64,000 nucleotides of DNA from Micromonospora lutea (GTDB lineage Bacteria > Actinomycetota > Actinomycetes > Mycobacteriales > Micromonosporaceae): positions 202,878-266,877 of the forward strand of contig NZ_BOPB01000005.1 in the NCBI RefSeq assembly GCF_016863535.1, written 5' to 3'. The notes under the pieces are model-generated. The model had not been told where the DNA came from and did no database searches. It saw nothing but the letters and a program-made list of their open reading frames with translations. Both the position numbers and the translations under genes were made by a program. Position 1 is the stretch's first letter. The number at the start of each line of letters is the position of its first letter. This document shows positions 44,948 through 56,291 of the stretch, in pieces.

Positions 44948-45983
44948 GACGCTCTCCACCAGCGCGCGGCCAACCGCCACGCCGCCACCACCTCCACCGG
45001 GCGCCTCGTCGCGCAGCCTGGCCATCGCGCGACTCCGTGACCTGGCGTTGGTACCGGCGATCATCGCGGTCGCGATCGTCGGGTCGATCGTCAGCCCGGT
45101 CTTCCTCAGCACCGACAACATCATCAACGTGCTGCAGAGCATGTCGGAGATCGCGATCGTGGTCCTCGCCCAGACCATCGTGCTGATCACCGGCAAGATG
45201 GACCTGTCGCTGGAGTCCACCTTCGGCCTCGCACCGGGTATCGCGGCCTGGCTGGTCGTGGACCCGGCGTTGACCCGGGGCCTCGGACTCGACCTGCTAC
45301 CGGACGCCTGGGCGGTCCCGGTGGTGCTGCTCGTCGGCGCTCTCGTGGGTGCCTTCAACGGCCTGCTCATCGTCCGTTTCGGCCTCAACGGCTTCATCGT
45401 CACGTTGGGCATGCTGATCGTCCTGCGCGGTCTGCTCACCGGCATCTCTGGTGGCCAGACCTTCTTCATGCTGCCCGAGTCGATGACCTATCTCGGTTCC
45501 GCCACCTGGGCCGGCGTGCCGGCCTCGATCTGGCTGTCACTGCTGCTGTTCGCCGTCGGGATCGTCGTCCTCGGCTACACCCGCGCAGGTCGGGCGCTGT
45601 ACGCGATCGGCGGCAACGCCGACGCCGCCCGTGCGGCGGGTATCCGCACCGACCGGGTGCTCTGGATGGCCCTCATCGTGGCCAGTGTGCTCGCGGCCCT
45701 CGCCGGCCTGCTGATCAGCGGTCGGCTCGCGGCGGTGCCGTCGGCCCAGGGCAGCGGTGCGATCTTCCAGGTCTTCGCGGCGGCGGTGATCGGTGGCGTC
45801 AGCCTCAACGGCGGCAGGGGCAGCGTCTTCGGCGCCTTCACCGGCGTCCTGCTGCTCTTCATGATCATCAACGTGTTGACCCTGGCCGGGGTGCCCGCGC
45901 AGTGGACGAACTTCCTCAACGGCACCGTCATCCTGGTGGCCCTCGTGGTCTCCCGTATCACCGGAGGTAAGGCGCAGACGTGA
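44940..45983 (+). CDS. CUT2 sugar ABC permease
   Basis: The 347-residue membrane protein has a Pro-rich N-terminus and eight to ten hydrophobic segments of the RbsC/AraH type, including [19 protein letters not shown] and [19 protein letters not shown]. It starts 8 bp before the ATPase stop. Together with the two preceding genes it makes a complete importer. L-fuconate dehydratase follows 73 bp downstream in the same direction. Confidence 0.88.
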   Translation: MSETLSTSARPTATPPPPPPGASSRSLAIARLRDLALVPAIIAVAIVGSIVSPVFLSTDNIINVLQSMSEIAIVVLAQTIVLITGKMDLSLESTFGLAPGIAAWLVVDPALTRGLGLDLLPDAWAVPVVLLVGALVGAFNGLLIVRFGLNGFIVTLGMLIVLRGLLTGISGGQTFFMLPESMTYLGSATWAGVPASIWLSLLLFAVGIVVLGYTRAGRALYAIGGNADAARAAGIRTDRVLWMALIVASVLAALAGLLISGRLAAVPSAQGSGAIFQVFAAAVIGGVSLNGGRGSVFGAFTGVLLLFMIINVLTLAGVPAQWTNFLNGTVILVALVVSRITGGKAQT

Positions 45984-46056
45984 GGCGGCCCGCCCGCCGG
46001 CCGGCCCTCATTGCGAGGCAGGCAACCAGGCCCACCTGTTCGACCTCCCAGGAGTT

Positions 46057-47385
46057 GTGGTGACTGAGCGCATCTCGTCCGTAGAAACCATCGACGTACG
46101 GTTCCCCACGTCCCGGCACCGCGACGGGTCGGACGCGATGAACCCGTTCCCCGACTACTCCGCCGCGTACGTCATCGTGCGGACATCGGCCGGCGCCGAG
46201 GGACACGGGCTGGTCTTCACCGTGGGTCGTGGCACCGACCTCCAGGTGGCGGCGGTGCGGGCGCTCGCTCCGATGGTGGTCGGCCTGCGGGTCGACGACC
46301 TGGTCGCCGACCCGGGGGCGCTGGCCCGTCGGCTCGTCGGTGACAGCCAGATCCGTTGGCTCGGGCCGGAGAAGGGGGTCGTGCACATGGCCGCCGGTGG
46401 TCTGGTCAACGCGGTGTGGGATCTCGCGGCCCGGCGGGCCGGCAAGCCGTTGTGGAAGCTGCTCGCCGACCTCACCCCGGAACAGTTGGTCGCCCAGGTC
46501 GACTTCCGTTACCTGCGCGACGCCCTCACCGAGGACGAGGCGGTGGCGTTGGTGCGGGCCGCCGAGGCGGGACGGGGTGAACGCGAGCGGCGGCTCCGGG
46601 CCGAGGGCTACCCGGCGTACACCACCACCCCGGGCTGGTTGGGCTACGACGACGAGAAGCTGGCCCGACTCTGCCGGGAAGCGGTGGCGGCGGGCTACCG
46701 GCTGATCAAGCTCAAGGTGGGCGGCAACCTGGCCGACGACGTACGCCGGATGGGCATCGCCCGGCAGGTGGTCGGCCCGGACATCCGGATCGCGGTCGAC
46801 GCGAACCAGATCTGGGGCGTGCCGGAGGCGATCCGCTGGATGCGGGAACTGGCCGAGTTCGACCCGTACTGGATCGAGGAGCCGACCTCGCCGGACGACG
46901 TGCTCGGGCACGGCGCCGTACGCAAGGCACTCGCTCCGGTCAAGGTGGCCACCGGCGAGCACGTGCACAACGCGGTGATGTTCAAGCAGTTGCTCCAGGC
47001 CGACGCCGTCGACGTGGTGCAGATCGACGCCTGCCGCGTCGCCGGGGTCAACGAGAACCTGGCGATCCTGCTGCTCGCGGCGAAGTTCGAGGTGCCGGTC
47101 TGCCCGCACGCCGGGGGAGTGGGGCTCTGCGAGCTGGTGCAGCACCTGGCCATGTTCGACTTCGTCGCCCTCAGCGGCAGCACCGACGACCGGGCCATCG
47201 AGTACGTCGACCACCTGCATGAGCACTTCGTCGACCCGGTACGCATCAGCGGCGGCCGGTACCGGGTGCCCGAAGCGCCCGGTATGAGCGCGCAGATCCT
47301 GCCCGACTCGTTGGCGCAGTACCGCTTCCCCGACGGCCCGGCATGGGCGGACGCCCCGGTGATGGCGGGAGCGCCGACGACATGA
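46057..47385 (+). CDS. fucD: L-fuconate dehydratase (enolase superfamily)
   Basis: The 442-residue protein dehydrates L-fuconate to 2-keto-3-deoxy-L-fuconate. It carries the mandelate-racemase-type catalytic set: Lys218 and Lys220 (KLK), metal ligands Asp248, Glu274 and Glu301, and His351 in [10 protein letters not shown]. With the GTG at 46057 as start, these numbers coincide with those I recall for the characterised Xanthomonas campestris enzyme. The [10 protein letters not shown] and [12 protein letters not shown] blocks near the N-terminus are also specific for this subgroup. A second GTG at 46060 is equally possible. It lies behind the CUT2 importer and next to the GntR gene. Confidence 0.9.
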   Translation: MVTERISSVETIDVRFPTSRHRDGSDAMNPFPDYSAAYVIVRTSAGAEGHGLVFTVGRGTDLQVAAVRALAPMVVGLRVDDLVADPGALARRLVGDSQIRWLGPEKGVVHMAAGGLVNAVWDLAARRAGKPLWKLLADLTPEQLVAQVDFRYLRDALTEDEAVALVRAAEAGRGERERRLRAEGYPAYTTTPGWLGYDDEKLARLCREAVAAGYRLIKLKVGGNLADDVRRMGIARQVVGPDIRIAVDANQIWGVPEAIRWMRELAEFDPYWIEEPTSPDDVLGHGAVRKALAPVKVATGEHVHNAVMFKQLLQADAVDVVQIDACRVAGVNENLAILLLAAKFEVPVCPHAGGVGLCELVQHLAMFDFVALSGSTDDRAIEYVDHLHEHFVDPVRISGGRYRVPEAPGMSAQILPDSLAQYRFPDGPAWADAPVMAGAPTT

Positions 47386-47406
47386 CCGCCGACGTCATTC
47401 GGTTCG

Positions 47407-47421
47407 GATCGTCTGACGTTT
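47407..47421. promoter_or_regulatory. Palindrome of fucose-regulon type between convergent genes
   Basis: GATCGTC-T-GACGTTT matches 10 of 11 core positions of the regulon motif. It lies 21 bp after fucD and 99 bp after the end of the convergent gntR gene, where no promoter is expected. It may be chance or an auxiliary site. Confidence 0.25.
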
Positions 47422-47519
47422 GGCTCCGGCTGGACGGTTGCGCCTGGTCGGTTCGGGCGGTGCGCGGCGCTCCGGTGGCCGGCCTCCGCCACAGCCGCAC
47501 CCGCCGGGCCCGTCGGCGG

Positions 47520-48215
47520 CTATCCGCCCGCCGACTTGGCGGCGAGCACCGTACGCAGCCACGCCTCGGAGGTGTTGACGTGCAGCAGGGCGCTGGCCTG
47601 TGCCAGCAACTGATCCCGGGCACGCAGGGCCAGGTAGATCGTGTGATGCTCCTCGATCGTCTGGTGCGCCGCGTTGCCCTCTATCAACCCGCGCCACACC
47701 CGGGCCCGCAGCGTACGACCGGAGAGTCCGTCGAGCAGCGAGGTGAGGGTCTCGTTGCCGGTGGTGGCGATGACGGTGTGGTGGAAGGCGGTGTCGAACT
47801 GGATGAGCTTCTCGGCGTCGTCGGCCGCCGCCCGCATGTCCTCCAGGATCTGACCCAGCTCGTCGAGGTCGGCGTCAGTCATCCGCAACGCCGCCAGACC
47901 GGTCGCCATCGGCTCCAGCATCCGACGTACCTCCATGACCTCCAGGAGCGTGTCGTCGCGCAGCAGTTCCACCGCGACGCCGAGCCCCTGCAGCAGCAGG
48001 CGGGGGGCGAGGCTCGTCACGTACGTCCCGTCGCCGCGCCGCACGTCGAGTACCCGGGCCGATTCGAGCACCTTGACCGCTTCCCGGACTCCGCTGCGCG
48101 ACAGTCCCATCTGGGCGGCCAGCTGTGGCTCCGGTGGCAGCCGCGTCCCAGGGGGCAGCTCACCGCTCTGGATCATGCTCCGGATCTTCGCGATCGCGTC
48201 GTCGGTCAGTGCCAT
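47520..48215 (-). CDS. FadR-type GntR regulator, probable fucose-regulon repressor
   Basis: The 231-residue protein has an N-terminal GntR winged helix (LPPEPQLAAQMGLSRSGVREAVKVL) and the all-helical FCD effector domain with the metal-binding pattern Asp...His in FDTAFHHTVI and later HHTIY. FadR-type regulators bind short palindromes and often sense organic acids, so L-fuconate or a 2-keto-3-deoxy acid are likely signals. It converges on fucD and is divergent from the fucosidase gene. Its own promoter contains the palindrome found at the other fucose genes, which suggests autoregulation. GAGGGGGCG precedes the ATG. Confidence 0.85.
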   Translation of the reverse strand: MALTDDAIAKIRSMIQSGELPPGTRLPPEPQLAAQMGLSRSGVREAVKVLESARVLDVRRGDGTYVTSLAPRLLLQGLGVAVELLRDDTLLEVMEVRRMLEPMATGLAALRMTDADLDELGQILEDMRAAADDAEKLIQFDTAFHHTVIATTGNETLTSLLDGLSGRTLRARVWRGLIEGNAAHQTIEEHHTIYLALRARDQLLAQASALLHVNTSEAWLRTVLAAKSAGG

Positions 48216-48294
48216 CCACGCCCCCTCTGGACCGGTCAGCCGCACGCCACCGACGTGAACCCGGTGCCCGCGGTCTGCACCGGCGGCCCTCACC

Positions 48295-48316
48295 ACTATA
48301 GAGACATCGGACGTTT
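48295..48316 (-). promoter_or_regulatory. gntR promoter with operator
   Basis: On the minus strand a TATAGT -10 occupies 48300-48295. The palindrome AGACATC-G-GACGTTT (48302-48316) directly abuts it in the -10/-35 spacer. No good -35 is visible, so expression may be modest. The position suggests autorepression by the GntR protein. Confidence 0.65.
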
Positions 48317-48416
48317 GCCGGCGATGCCGGTCAGGTCCCGGTGCCCGGCCGTCGGGGCTCGTCGCACCACGGACGGGAGCGCCGTGACGCATCGACACTG
48401 AGGTCGGTCTCGCCGA

Positions 48417-48431
48417 TGACATCTGATGAAT
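48417..48431. promoter_or_regulatory. GntR-type operator upstream of the fucosidase gene
   Basis: TGACATC-T-GATGAAT matches 10 of 11 core positions of the fucose-regulon palindrome. A weaker copy, ACACCTC-A-GATGTCT, is at 48633-48647. Both lie in the 499-bp gap between gntR and the GH95 gene (start 48715), which otherwise contains no gene I can support. Confidence 0.5.
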
Positions 48432-48714
48432 AGCGTTCCTAGATCGCACCTCGCCCGACGTGTGATCCGGTCCGATCGGACCGCCCCGCGGGTCGGGCAT
48501 CATGCTGCCCGAAATCATAAAACCGCTGCTGAACCAGGGTTTGCGCGGGGGCCTTGGTGGATTGTGGAGCGATGGATCGGTGGTACTGATCGACCATTGC
48601 CTATCGAGTTGCGCGGCGGTAACATTCGCGAAACACCTCAGATGTCTGGCCGTTCTGGGCCTGCCGGCGATCAGTGAGGCTTCGCCTGGCCGGACGGTCA
48701 CGGTTGGAGGATCG

Positions 48715-51700
48715 ATGTCAGACCTGACTCGACGGCAGGCCCTCAAGATCGGCGTGGCGGGTGCGGGTGGCGCCCTGCTACCGGTGCCGTGGACCGCCGT
48801 GGCCCGAGCGGATTCCTCGGCACCGCCGCAGGTGCTGGCCGCCGGTGACCTGGCGCTCTGGTACGACGAGCCGGCCGGCACCGACTGGCTGCGGGCGCTG
48901 CCGATCGGCAACGGCCGGCTCGGCGCCATGGTCTTCGGCAATACCGACACGGAGCGGTTACAGCTCAACGAGGACACCGTCTGGGCCGGTGGACCGCACG
49001 AACCGAGCAACCCGCGTGGTCTGGGGGCCCTGGCCGAGATCAGGCGGCTCGTGTTCGCGAACCAGTGGACCCAGGCGCAGAACCTGATCAACCAGAACAT
49101 GCTCGGCAACCCGGTCGGACAGTTGGCGTACCAGACCGTCGGTAACCTCCGGCTGGCCTTTCCGACCTCCGGTGGCGTGTCTGGGTACGACCGGCAGTTG
49201 GACCTGACCACCGCGACCACCACCGTGACGTACGTGATGAACGGCGTGCGGTACCAGCGGGAGACCTTCGCCAGCGCGCCAGACCAGGTCATCGCGATGC
49301 GGCTGACCGCCGACCGGACCGGATCAATCACCTTCACCGCCACGTTCGACAGCCCGCAGCGGAACTCTGTCTCCAGCCCGGACGCCACCACGATCGCCCT
49401 CGACGGCGTCTCCGGCAACCAGGAGGGTGTCAACGGCGCGGTGCGTTTCCTGGCGCTGGCCAACGCCACCGTCAGCGGCGGCAGCGTGAGCAGCTCCGGT
49501 GGCACGTTGCGGGTCACCGGCGCCACCAGTGTGACCCTGCTGATCTCGATCGGCTCCAGCTACGTCAACTACCGCAACGTCGGCGGCGACTACCAGGGCA
49601 TCGCGCGCCGGCACCTCACCGCAGCCCGGGCCAGCAGCTACGACCAACTGCGCAGCCGGCACGTCGCCGACTACCAGGCGCTGTTCGGGCGGGTCACCCT
49701 CGACCTGGGGCGTACCTCCGCCGCCGACCAGCCGACCGACGTCCGGATCGCCCAGCACAACAGCGTCAACGACCCGCAGTTCGCCGCGCTGCTGTTCCAG
49801 TTCGGTCGGTACCTCCTGATCTCGTCGTCCCGGCCGGGCACCCAGCCGGCCAATCTCCAGGGCATCTGGAACGATTCGCTGACCCCGGCCTGGGACTCGA
49901 AGTACACCATCAACGCCAACCTGCCGATGAACTACTGGCCGGCCAACACCACCAACCTGTCCGAGTGCCACGCGCCGGTCTTCGACATGATCAGAGACCT
50001 CGCGGTGGCGGGGGCCCGCACCGCCCAGGTCCAGTACGGCGCCGGTGGCTGGGTCACCCACCACAACACCGACGCCTGGCGAGCCACCTCCGTGGTCGAC
50101 GGCGCGTTCTGGGGCATGTGGCAGACCGGCGGCGCCTGGCTGGCCACCCTGATCTGGGACCACTACCTGTTCACCGGGGACATCGAGTTCCTCCGGGCGA
50201 ACTACCCGGCGATGAAGGGCGCGGCGCAGTTCTTCCTCGACACTCTGGTGACCGAGCCGAGCCTCGGCTACCTGGTGACCAACCCGTCGAACTCGCCGGA
50301 GATCGGCCACCACGCCGACGCCAGCGTGTGCGCGGGGCCGACGATGGACAACCAGATCCTGCGCGACCTCTTCGACGGATGCGCCCGAGCGAGCGAGGTC
50401 CTCAACACCGACGCCACCTTCCGGGCACAGGTCCGGGCCACCCGGGACCGGCTCGCGCCGAACCGCATCGGGTCGCGCGGCAACATCATGGAGTGGCTCT
50501 ACGACTGGGTCGAGACCGAGCGCAACCACCGCCACGTCTCGCACCTGTACGGGTTGGCGCCCAGTAACCAGATCACCCGCCGGGGCACCCCGGCGCTGTT
50601 CGAGGCGGCCCGGCGCACCCTGCAGATCCGGGGCGACGACGGCACCGGCTGGTCACTCGCCTGGAAAATCAACTTCTGGGCCCGGATGGAGGAGGGCAAC
50701 CGGGCCCACGATCTGATCCGCTACCTCGCCACCCCGGCCCGGCTCGCACCGAACATGTTCGACCTGCATCCGCCGTTCCAGATCGACGGCAACTTCGGCG
50801 CCACCGCCGGCATCGCCGAGATGCTGCTGCACAGCCACGTCGGCGAGTTGCACATCCTGCCGGCCCTGCCGGCGGCCTGGCCGAACGGGCAGGTCAGCGG
50901 CCTGCGCGGCCGGGGCGGTCACACCGTCGGCATCACCTGGCGCAACGGTCAGGCCACCGAGATCCTCGTCCGGCCGGACCGGTCCGGCACCGTCCGGCTG
51001 CGGGGCCGCATGTTCGCCGGCGACCACACCGTGGTCGACGCCGCCGACGGCACCGCACCCCGGACCACGAAGATCGAGAGCGACCTGATCGAGGTCACCG
51101 TCGCGGCCGGGCGCACCTACCGGGCCACCGGGTCCGGCAGCGCGCCGACCGCGCCGCCGCTGGAGCAGAGCTTCACCAACGTCAGCACCACCAACGACAA
51201 CAACACCGGGGCCGGGAACTTCGACGGCAACGGCGCCACCCTCTCCGCCCAGGCCCTGGCCCAGGCCGGGGTCACCCCGGGCAGCACGTTGAGCCGCAAC
51301 GGGGTCACCTTCCGCTGGCCCAACGTCGCCCCGGGCGGTGCCGACAACGCCATCGCCTCCGGCCAGTCGATCGGTCTGACCGGCACCGGCCGTACGCTCG
51401 GCTTCCTCGCGACCGGCACCTACGGGGCCGTGTCGGGCACCGGTGCCGTGGTCTACGCCGACGGCACCCGGCAGACGTTCACGCTCAGCACCCCCGACTG
51501 GTACGGCGGACCACACTCCGGTGGCACGGCCGCGGTGGTGATGGCGTACCAGAACCGGCCCGGCAACCAGCGGCAGAACACCGCCGCCTGCGTCTACTAC
51601 GTCGGGGTGGCCCTGCAGAACAAGCCGGTGAACCGGGTGGAACTGCCCAACATCAGCGCACGTCCGGCGGCCAACGTGCCGACCATGCACGTCTTCGCGA

Positions 51701-51717
51701 TCGCGATCGGCGGCTGA
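48715..51717 (+). CDS. Secreted GH95 alpha-L-fucosidase with C-terminal accessory module
   Basis: The 1000-residue protein begins with a Tat-type signal (TRRQALKIGVAGAGG). The GH95 part covers about residues 40-800: WYDEPAGTDWLRALPIGNGRLG at the start, ANLPMNYWPANTTNLSE with the paired Asn residues, and HHNTDAWR with the catalytic Asp. GH95 enzymes release terminal alpha-1,2-L-fucose by inversion. A jelly-roll-like module of about 190 residues (NFDGNGATLSAQALAQAG, then the GTRQTFTLSTPDWY block) follows and probably binds carbohydrate. TTGGAGGATCG precedes the ATG; the open frame extends to 48502 but that part looks non-coding. Free L-fucose would then enter through the neighbouring importer. 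Confidence 0.9.
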   Translation: MSDLTRRQALKIGVAGAGGALLPVPWTAVARADSSAPPQVLAAGDLALWYDEPAGTDWLRALPIGNGRLGAMVFGNTDTERLQLNEDTVWAGGPHEPSNPRGLGALAEIRRLVFANQWTQAQNLINQNMLGNPVGQLAYQTVGNLRLAFPTSGGVSGYDRQLDLTTATTTVTYVMNGVRYQRETFASAPDQVIAMRLTADRTGSITFTATFDSPQRNSVSSPDATTIALDGVSGNQEGVNGAVRFLALANATVSGGSVSSSGGTLRVTGATSVTLLISIGSSYVNYRNVGGDYQGIARRHLTAARASSYDQLRSRHVADYQALFGRVTLDLGRTSAADQPTDVRIAQHNSVNDPQFAALLFQFGRYLLISSSRPGTQPANLQGIWNDSLTPAWDSKYTINANLPMNYWPANTTNLSECHAPVFDMIRDLAVAGARTAQVQYGAGGWVTHHNTDAWRATSVVDGAFWGMWQTGGAWLATLIWDHYLFTGDIEFLRANYPAMKGAAQFFLDTLVTEPSLGYLVTNPSNSPEIGHHADASVCAGPTMDNQILRDLFDGCARASEVLNTDATFRAQVRATRDRLAPNRIGSRGNIMEWLYDWVETERNHRHVSHLYGLAPSNQITRRGTPALFEAARRTLQIRGDDGTGWSLAWKINFWARMEEGNRAHDLIRYLATPARLAPNMFDLHPPFQIDGNFGATAGIAEMLLHSHVGELHILPALPAAWPNGQVSGLRGRGGHTVGITWRNGQATEILVRPDRSGTVRLRGRMFAGDHTVVDAADGTAPRTTKIESDLIEVTVAAGRTYRATGSGSAPTAPPLEQSFTNVSTTNDNNTGAGNFDGNGATLSAQALAQAGVTPGSTLSRNGVTFRWPNVAPGGADNAIASGQSIGLTGTGRTLGFLATGTYGAVSGTGAVVYADGTRQTFTLSTPDWYGGPHSGGTAAVVMAYQNRPGNQRQNTAACVYYVGVALQNKPVNRVELPNISARPAANVPTMHVFAIAIGG

Positions 51718-51770
51718 CGGTCGAGGGCGGTCCCTACATCACCGCCGACAGATCCAGCGGACCGTCCTGA

Positions 51771-51814
51771 CGGGCCCGCCGGCCACGACATCCCTGTCGT
51801 GACCGGCGGGCCCG
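51771..51814 (+). terminator. Strong terminator after the fucosidase gene
   Basis: A 20-bp stem with one mismatch pairs 51771-51790 with 51795-51814 around the loop TCCC, 54 bp after the stop. The rest of the gap up to the chvE-type gene holds only that gene's promoter. Confidence 0.88.
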
Positions 51815-52032
51815 CTCCAAGCGGGCGAGGGTCGGCGCGGGCGGTGGTCGACCCGGGGTGGCCGCCGGCCCCGAGCTGCCGTATTCTCGGACGTCGATAA
51901 TGTCGCCGGGTCGGCTCGCGCGGACCCCGTGGCCAGGTCGCGGGATCGCTGGCTTGACCTGCGGCGATGTGGCTGCTGGACGGGGTCGGGTGTTCGTTAC
52001 GAGACCGTGACCGCAGTATTTCGAACCAGGTG

Positions 52033-52060
52033 TTGACCACAGCATTGTGAGCGCTAACAC
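52033..52060 (+). promoter_or_regulatory. Promoter and LacI-like operator of the ChvE-type importer
   Basis: TTGACC (52033-52038) and TAACAC (52055-52060), 16 bp apart, resemble a promoter. TGTGAGCGCTAACA (52046-52059) is a LacI-type operator with one asymmetric pair and covers the -10. The same sequence, with one base changed, covers the -10 of the araB promoter at 57662. Confidence 0.6.
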
Positions 52061-52117
52061 TTGGGCCCCAAGTGCGACCCGCGCAGCCGGTTCGACGGCG
52101 CGAGTTCCAGATTGGGG

Positions 52118-53254
52118 ATGCCAGTGAACAGAAAGATCCTGGCCGCTCTCGGTAGCGCCGTCCTGGCGCTGAGCATGGCGGCCTGTAGCGGTGAGGGCGC
52201 CGGCAGCGGCGGAAACGACGGCGACAAGCCGGCCGACCTGACCATCGGTGTCTCGATGCCGACCCAGACCTCCGAGCGGTGGATCGCCGACGGCAACTCG
52301 GTCAAGGAGAAGCTCGAAGCCAAGGGCTACAAGGTCGACCTCCAGTATGCCGGCGACGACATCCCCACCCAGTCCCAGCAGGTCGACCAGATGATCACTC
52401 GGGGCGCCGACGTGCTCATCATCGCGGCGATCGACGGCACGGCGCTGAGCGGGCAGTTGCAGGCGGCGGCCGACGCAAAGATCCCGGTCATCGCCTACGA
52501 CCGGCTCATCCGGGACAGCCCGAACGTCGACTTCTACGTCAGCTTCGACAACTTCAAGGTCGGTGTCGCGCAGGCGACCGCCTTGCTGGTCGGTCTCGGC
52601 GTGCAGACCAAGGACGGCGCGAAGGGCGAGGCGAAGGGTCCGTTCAACGTCGAGTTGTTCGCCGGATCCCTCGACGACAACAATGCCCACTTCTTCTTCA
52701 ACGGCGCCATGGAAACCCTGAAGCCGTTCATCGACGACGGAACCCTCAAGGTGAAGTCCGGGCAGACTGCGATCGACAAGGTGGCGATCCTGCGGTGGCA
52801 GCAGGAGGGCGCGCAGAAGCGGATGGAGGACCTGTTGACCTCCAGCTACAACGACGGCACCAAGGTCGATGGCGTCCTGTCGCCGTACGACGGCCTGTCG
52901 CGGGGCATCATCACCGCACTGCAGAACGCCGGCTACCGTGGCGCCGAGTTCCCGGTGGTGACCGGGCAGGATGCCGAGATCGCCTCGGTCAAGCTGATCG
53001 ACGACGGGGTGCAGAGCTCCACCATCTTCAAGGACACCCGCCTGCTGGCCGAGCAGGCCGTCATCGCCGGTGAGGCGTTCCTGACCGACAAGACCCCGCA
53101 GGCCAACGACACCGAGACGTACAACAACGGTGTCAAGGTCGTCCCGTCGTACCTGCTGCCGGTCCAGACGGTGTACAAGGACGACATCAAGCCGGTCCTG
53201 ATCGACTCGGGCTACTTCACCGCCGAGGAGGTCGCCGCCGGCCAGGCCGGCTGA
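52118..53254 (+). CDS. chvE: ChvE-like sugar-binding lipoprotein
   Basis: The 378-residue binding protein has a lipobox giving Cys23 (SMAAC). The mature part matches ChvE/GbpR-type proteins: GVSMPTQTSERWIADG, the YDRLIRDSPNVDFYVSFDN loop, and TGQDAEIASVKLIDDG. ChvE relatives bind arabinose, galactose, xylose or glucuronic acid. A GTG at 52124 with GGGGAT before it is an alternative start. It is followed by an attenuator-like hairpin and the two membrane-component genes. The operator shared with araB makes L-arabinose the likeliest ligand here. Confidence 0.85.
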   Translation: MPVNRKILAALGSAVLALSMAACSGEGAGSGGNDGDKPADLTIGVSMPTQTSERWIADGNSVKEKLEAKGYKVDLQYAGDDIPTQSQQVDQMITRGADVLIIAAIDGTALSGQLQAAADAKIPVIAYDRLIRDSPNVDFYVSFDNFKVGVAQATALLVGLGVQTKDGAKGEAKGPFNVELFAGSLDDNNAHFFFNGAMETLKPFIDDGTLKVKSGQTAIDKVAILRWQQEGAQKRMEDLLTSSYNDGTKVDGVLSPYDGLSRGIITALQNAGYRGAEFPVVTGQDAEIASVKLIDDGVQSSTIFKDTRLLAEQAVIAGEAFLTDKTPQANDTETYNNGVKVVPSYLLPVQTVYKDDIKPVLIDSGYFTAEEVAAGQAG

Positions 53255-53261
53255 CGGCGCT

Positions 53262-53298
53262 GCCGGGCTCGGTGGCGCGACCCGCCACCGGGCCCGGC
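53262..53298 (+). terminator. Hairpin between chvE and its ATPase gene
   Basis: A 16-bp stem with one mismatch pairs 53262-53277 with 53283-53298 around CGACC, 8 bp after the binding-protein stop and 38 bp before the ATPase start. Partial termination would give more binding protein than ATPase, as is known for other binding-protein-dependent importers. Confidence 0.55.
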
Positions 53299-53335
53299 GT
53301 CACCCCTGCCACCCACGACGATCTGGAGGCTCAGG

Positions 53336-54879
<1,544 letters not shown>

Positions 54880-54883
<4 letters not shown>

Positions 54884-56127
54884 CCAGCACCAGGCCCTCC
54901 TCGGTGGAGAAGAAGCCGGCCGAGAGCGCTACCGCTGCCGCACTGCACGTCGGCACCAGCGACCCCCGTACGCTGATCATGAACAATCTGCGACAGAGCG
55001 GCATCTTCGTCGCCCTCGTCGTCATCGTCGCCCTGTTCGCGTTCCTGACCGACGGTCTCTCGCTGAGCCCGGGCAACATCACCAACATCGTCCTGCAGTA
55101 CTCCTACATCCTGGTGCTCGCCATCGGCATGGTCATCGTGATCATCGGCGGGCACATCGACCTCTCGGTCGGTTCGGTGGTGGCGCTGACCGGAGCGGTC
55201 GCCGCCGTGGTCGTCGTCCGGCATGGACAACCGTGGTGGGTCGGCGTGCTGGCCGCCCTGGTGGTGGGGCTCGCGGTCGGTGCCTGGCACGGCTTCTGGG
55301 TGGCGTACGTCGGCATCCCGGCCTTCATCGTGACCCTCGCCGGCATGCTGCTGTTCCGCGGCCTGACCCTGCGGGTGCTGGACAACGTCTCGCTGTCGCC
55401 GTTCCCGGCCGAGTACAACAAGATCGCCGCCGGGTTCCTCAACGGTCTGATCGGTGGTGACGGCTATGACGCCTTCACCCTGCTCATCGGCGGCATCGCG
55501 GTGGCCGGCTACGTGGTGAGCTGCTTCCGCACCCGGGCGGCCCGGGTCCGTTATCAGCAGCCGGTCGAGTCGTTCGCGCTGTTCGTCGCCCGGATGGCGC
55601 TGGTCGGCGCCGTGGTGATGTGGTTCGCCTGGCAACTGGCCCACGCGCGTGGCCTGCCGATCGTGCTGATCATCCTGGCCGCCCTGGTGCTCGTCTACGG
55701 GCTGCTCACCCGGCGTACGGTCTTCGGCCGGCAGGTCTACGCGATCGGCGGCAATCTCTCCGCGGCGATGTTGTCGGGGGTGAAGGTCCGTACCGTCAAC
55801 TTCTGGATCTTCGTCAACATGGGCTTCCTGTCCGCGATCGCCGGCATCATCTTCTCCTCACGTTCCAACGGCGCGCAGCCCGCGGCGGGCAACATGTTCG
55901 AACTCGACGCGATCGCCGCGGCGTTCATCGGCGGTGCGGCGGTCACCGGCGGCGTCGGTACCGTCGTCGGCGCGATGGTGGGCGGGCTCATCATGGCGGT
56001 GATGAGCAACGGAATGCAGTTGATGGGCGTGGACCAGTCGTTGCAGTCGGTGGTCAAGGGCCTCGTGCTGCTGGTCGCCGTGGCCTTCGACGTCTACAAC
56101 AAGCGCCGCGCCGGCGCGAGCCGCTGA
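54880..56127 (+). CDS. gguB: GguB/XylH-type sugar ABC permease
   Basis: The 415-residue permease is longer than RbsC types and has 11-14 hydrophobic segments, as in XylH/GguB. Family motifs include [18 protein letters not shown] and [19 protein letters not shown]. It overlaps the ATPase gene (ATGA at 54880). A strong terminator follows, and the ROK regulator is transcribed separately. Confidence 0.88.
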
Positions 56128-56147
56128 ACGACCGCCGGAATCCTCGC

Positions 56148-56185
56148 ACCGCCGGGTGACCCCCGCCCCGGGGTCGCCCGGCGGT
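56148..56185 (+). terminator. Terminator after gguB
   Basis: A 16-bp stem with one G-U pair matches 56148-56163 to 56170-56185 around a six-base loop, 20 bp after the permease stop. Confidence 0.82.
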
Positions 56186-56291
56186 CTCCGGCCGGGCGGG
56201 GCGCACCGGCCCGCGCTTGACGTCGCGCCACGATCTGGAAACACTCCCTCGGGTCAGCTCCGCGTCGCACGAAACAGACCCGGAGGTCGGA

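Noticed and set aside
48492..48511. TCGGGCA/TGCCCGA hairpin upstream of GH95
   Set aside because: A 7-bp stem of this composition is common here, and it is neither near a stop codon nor matched to any operator type in the window.
48502..48714. N-terminal extension of the GH95 fucosidase frame
   Set aside because: The ATG at 48715 has a strong ribosome-binding site and begins a Tat signal; the extension has no family resemblance and overlaps a candidate operator.
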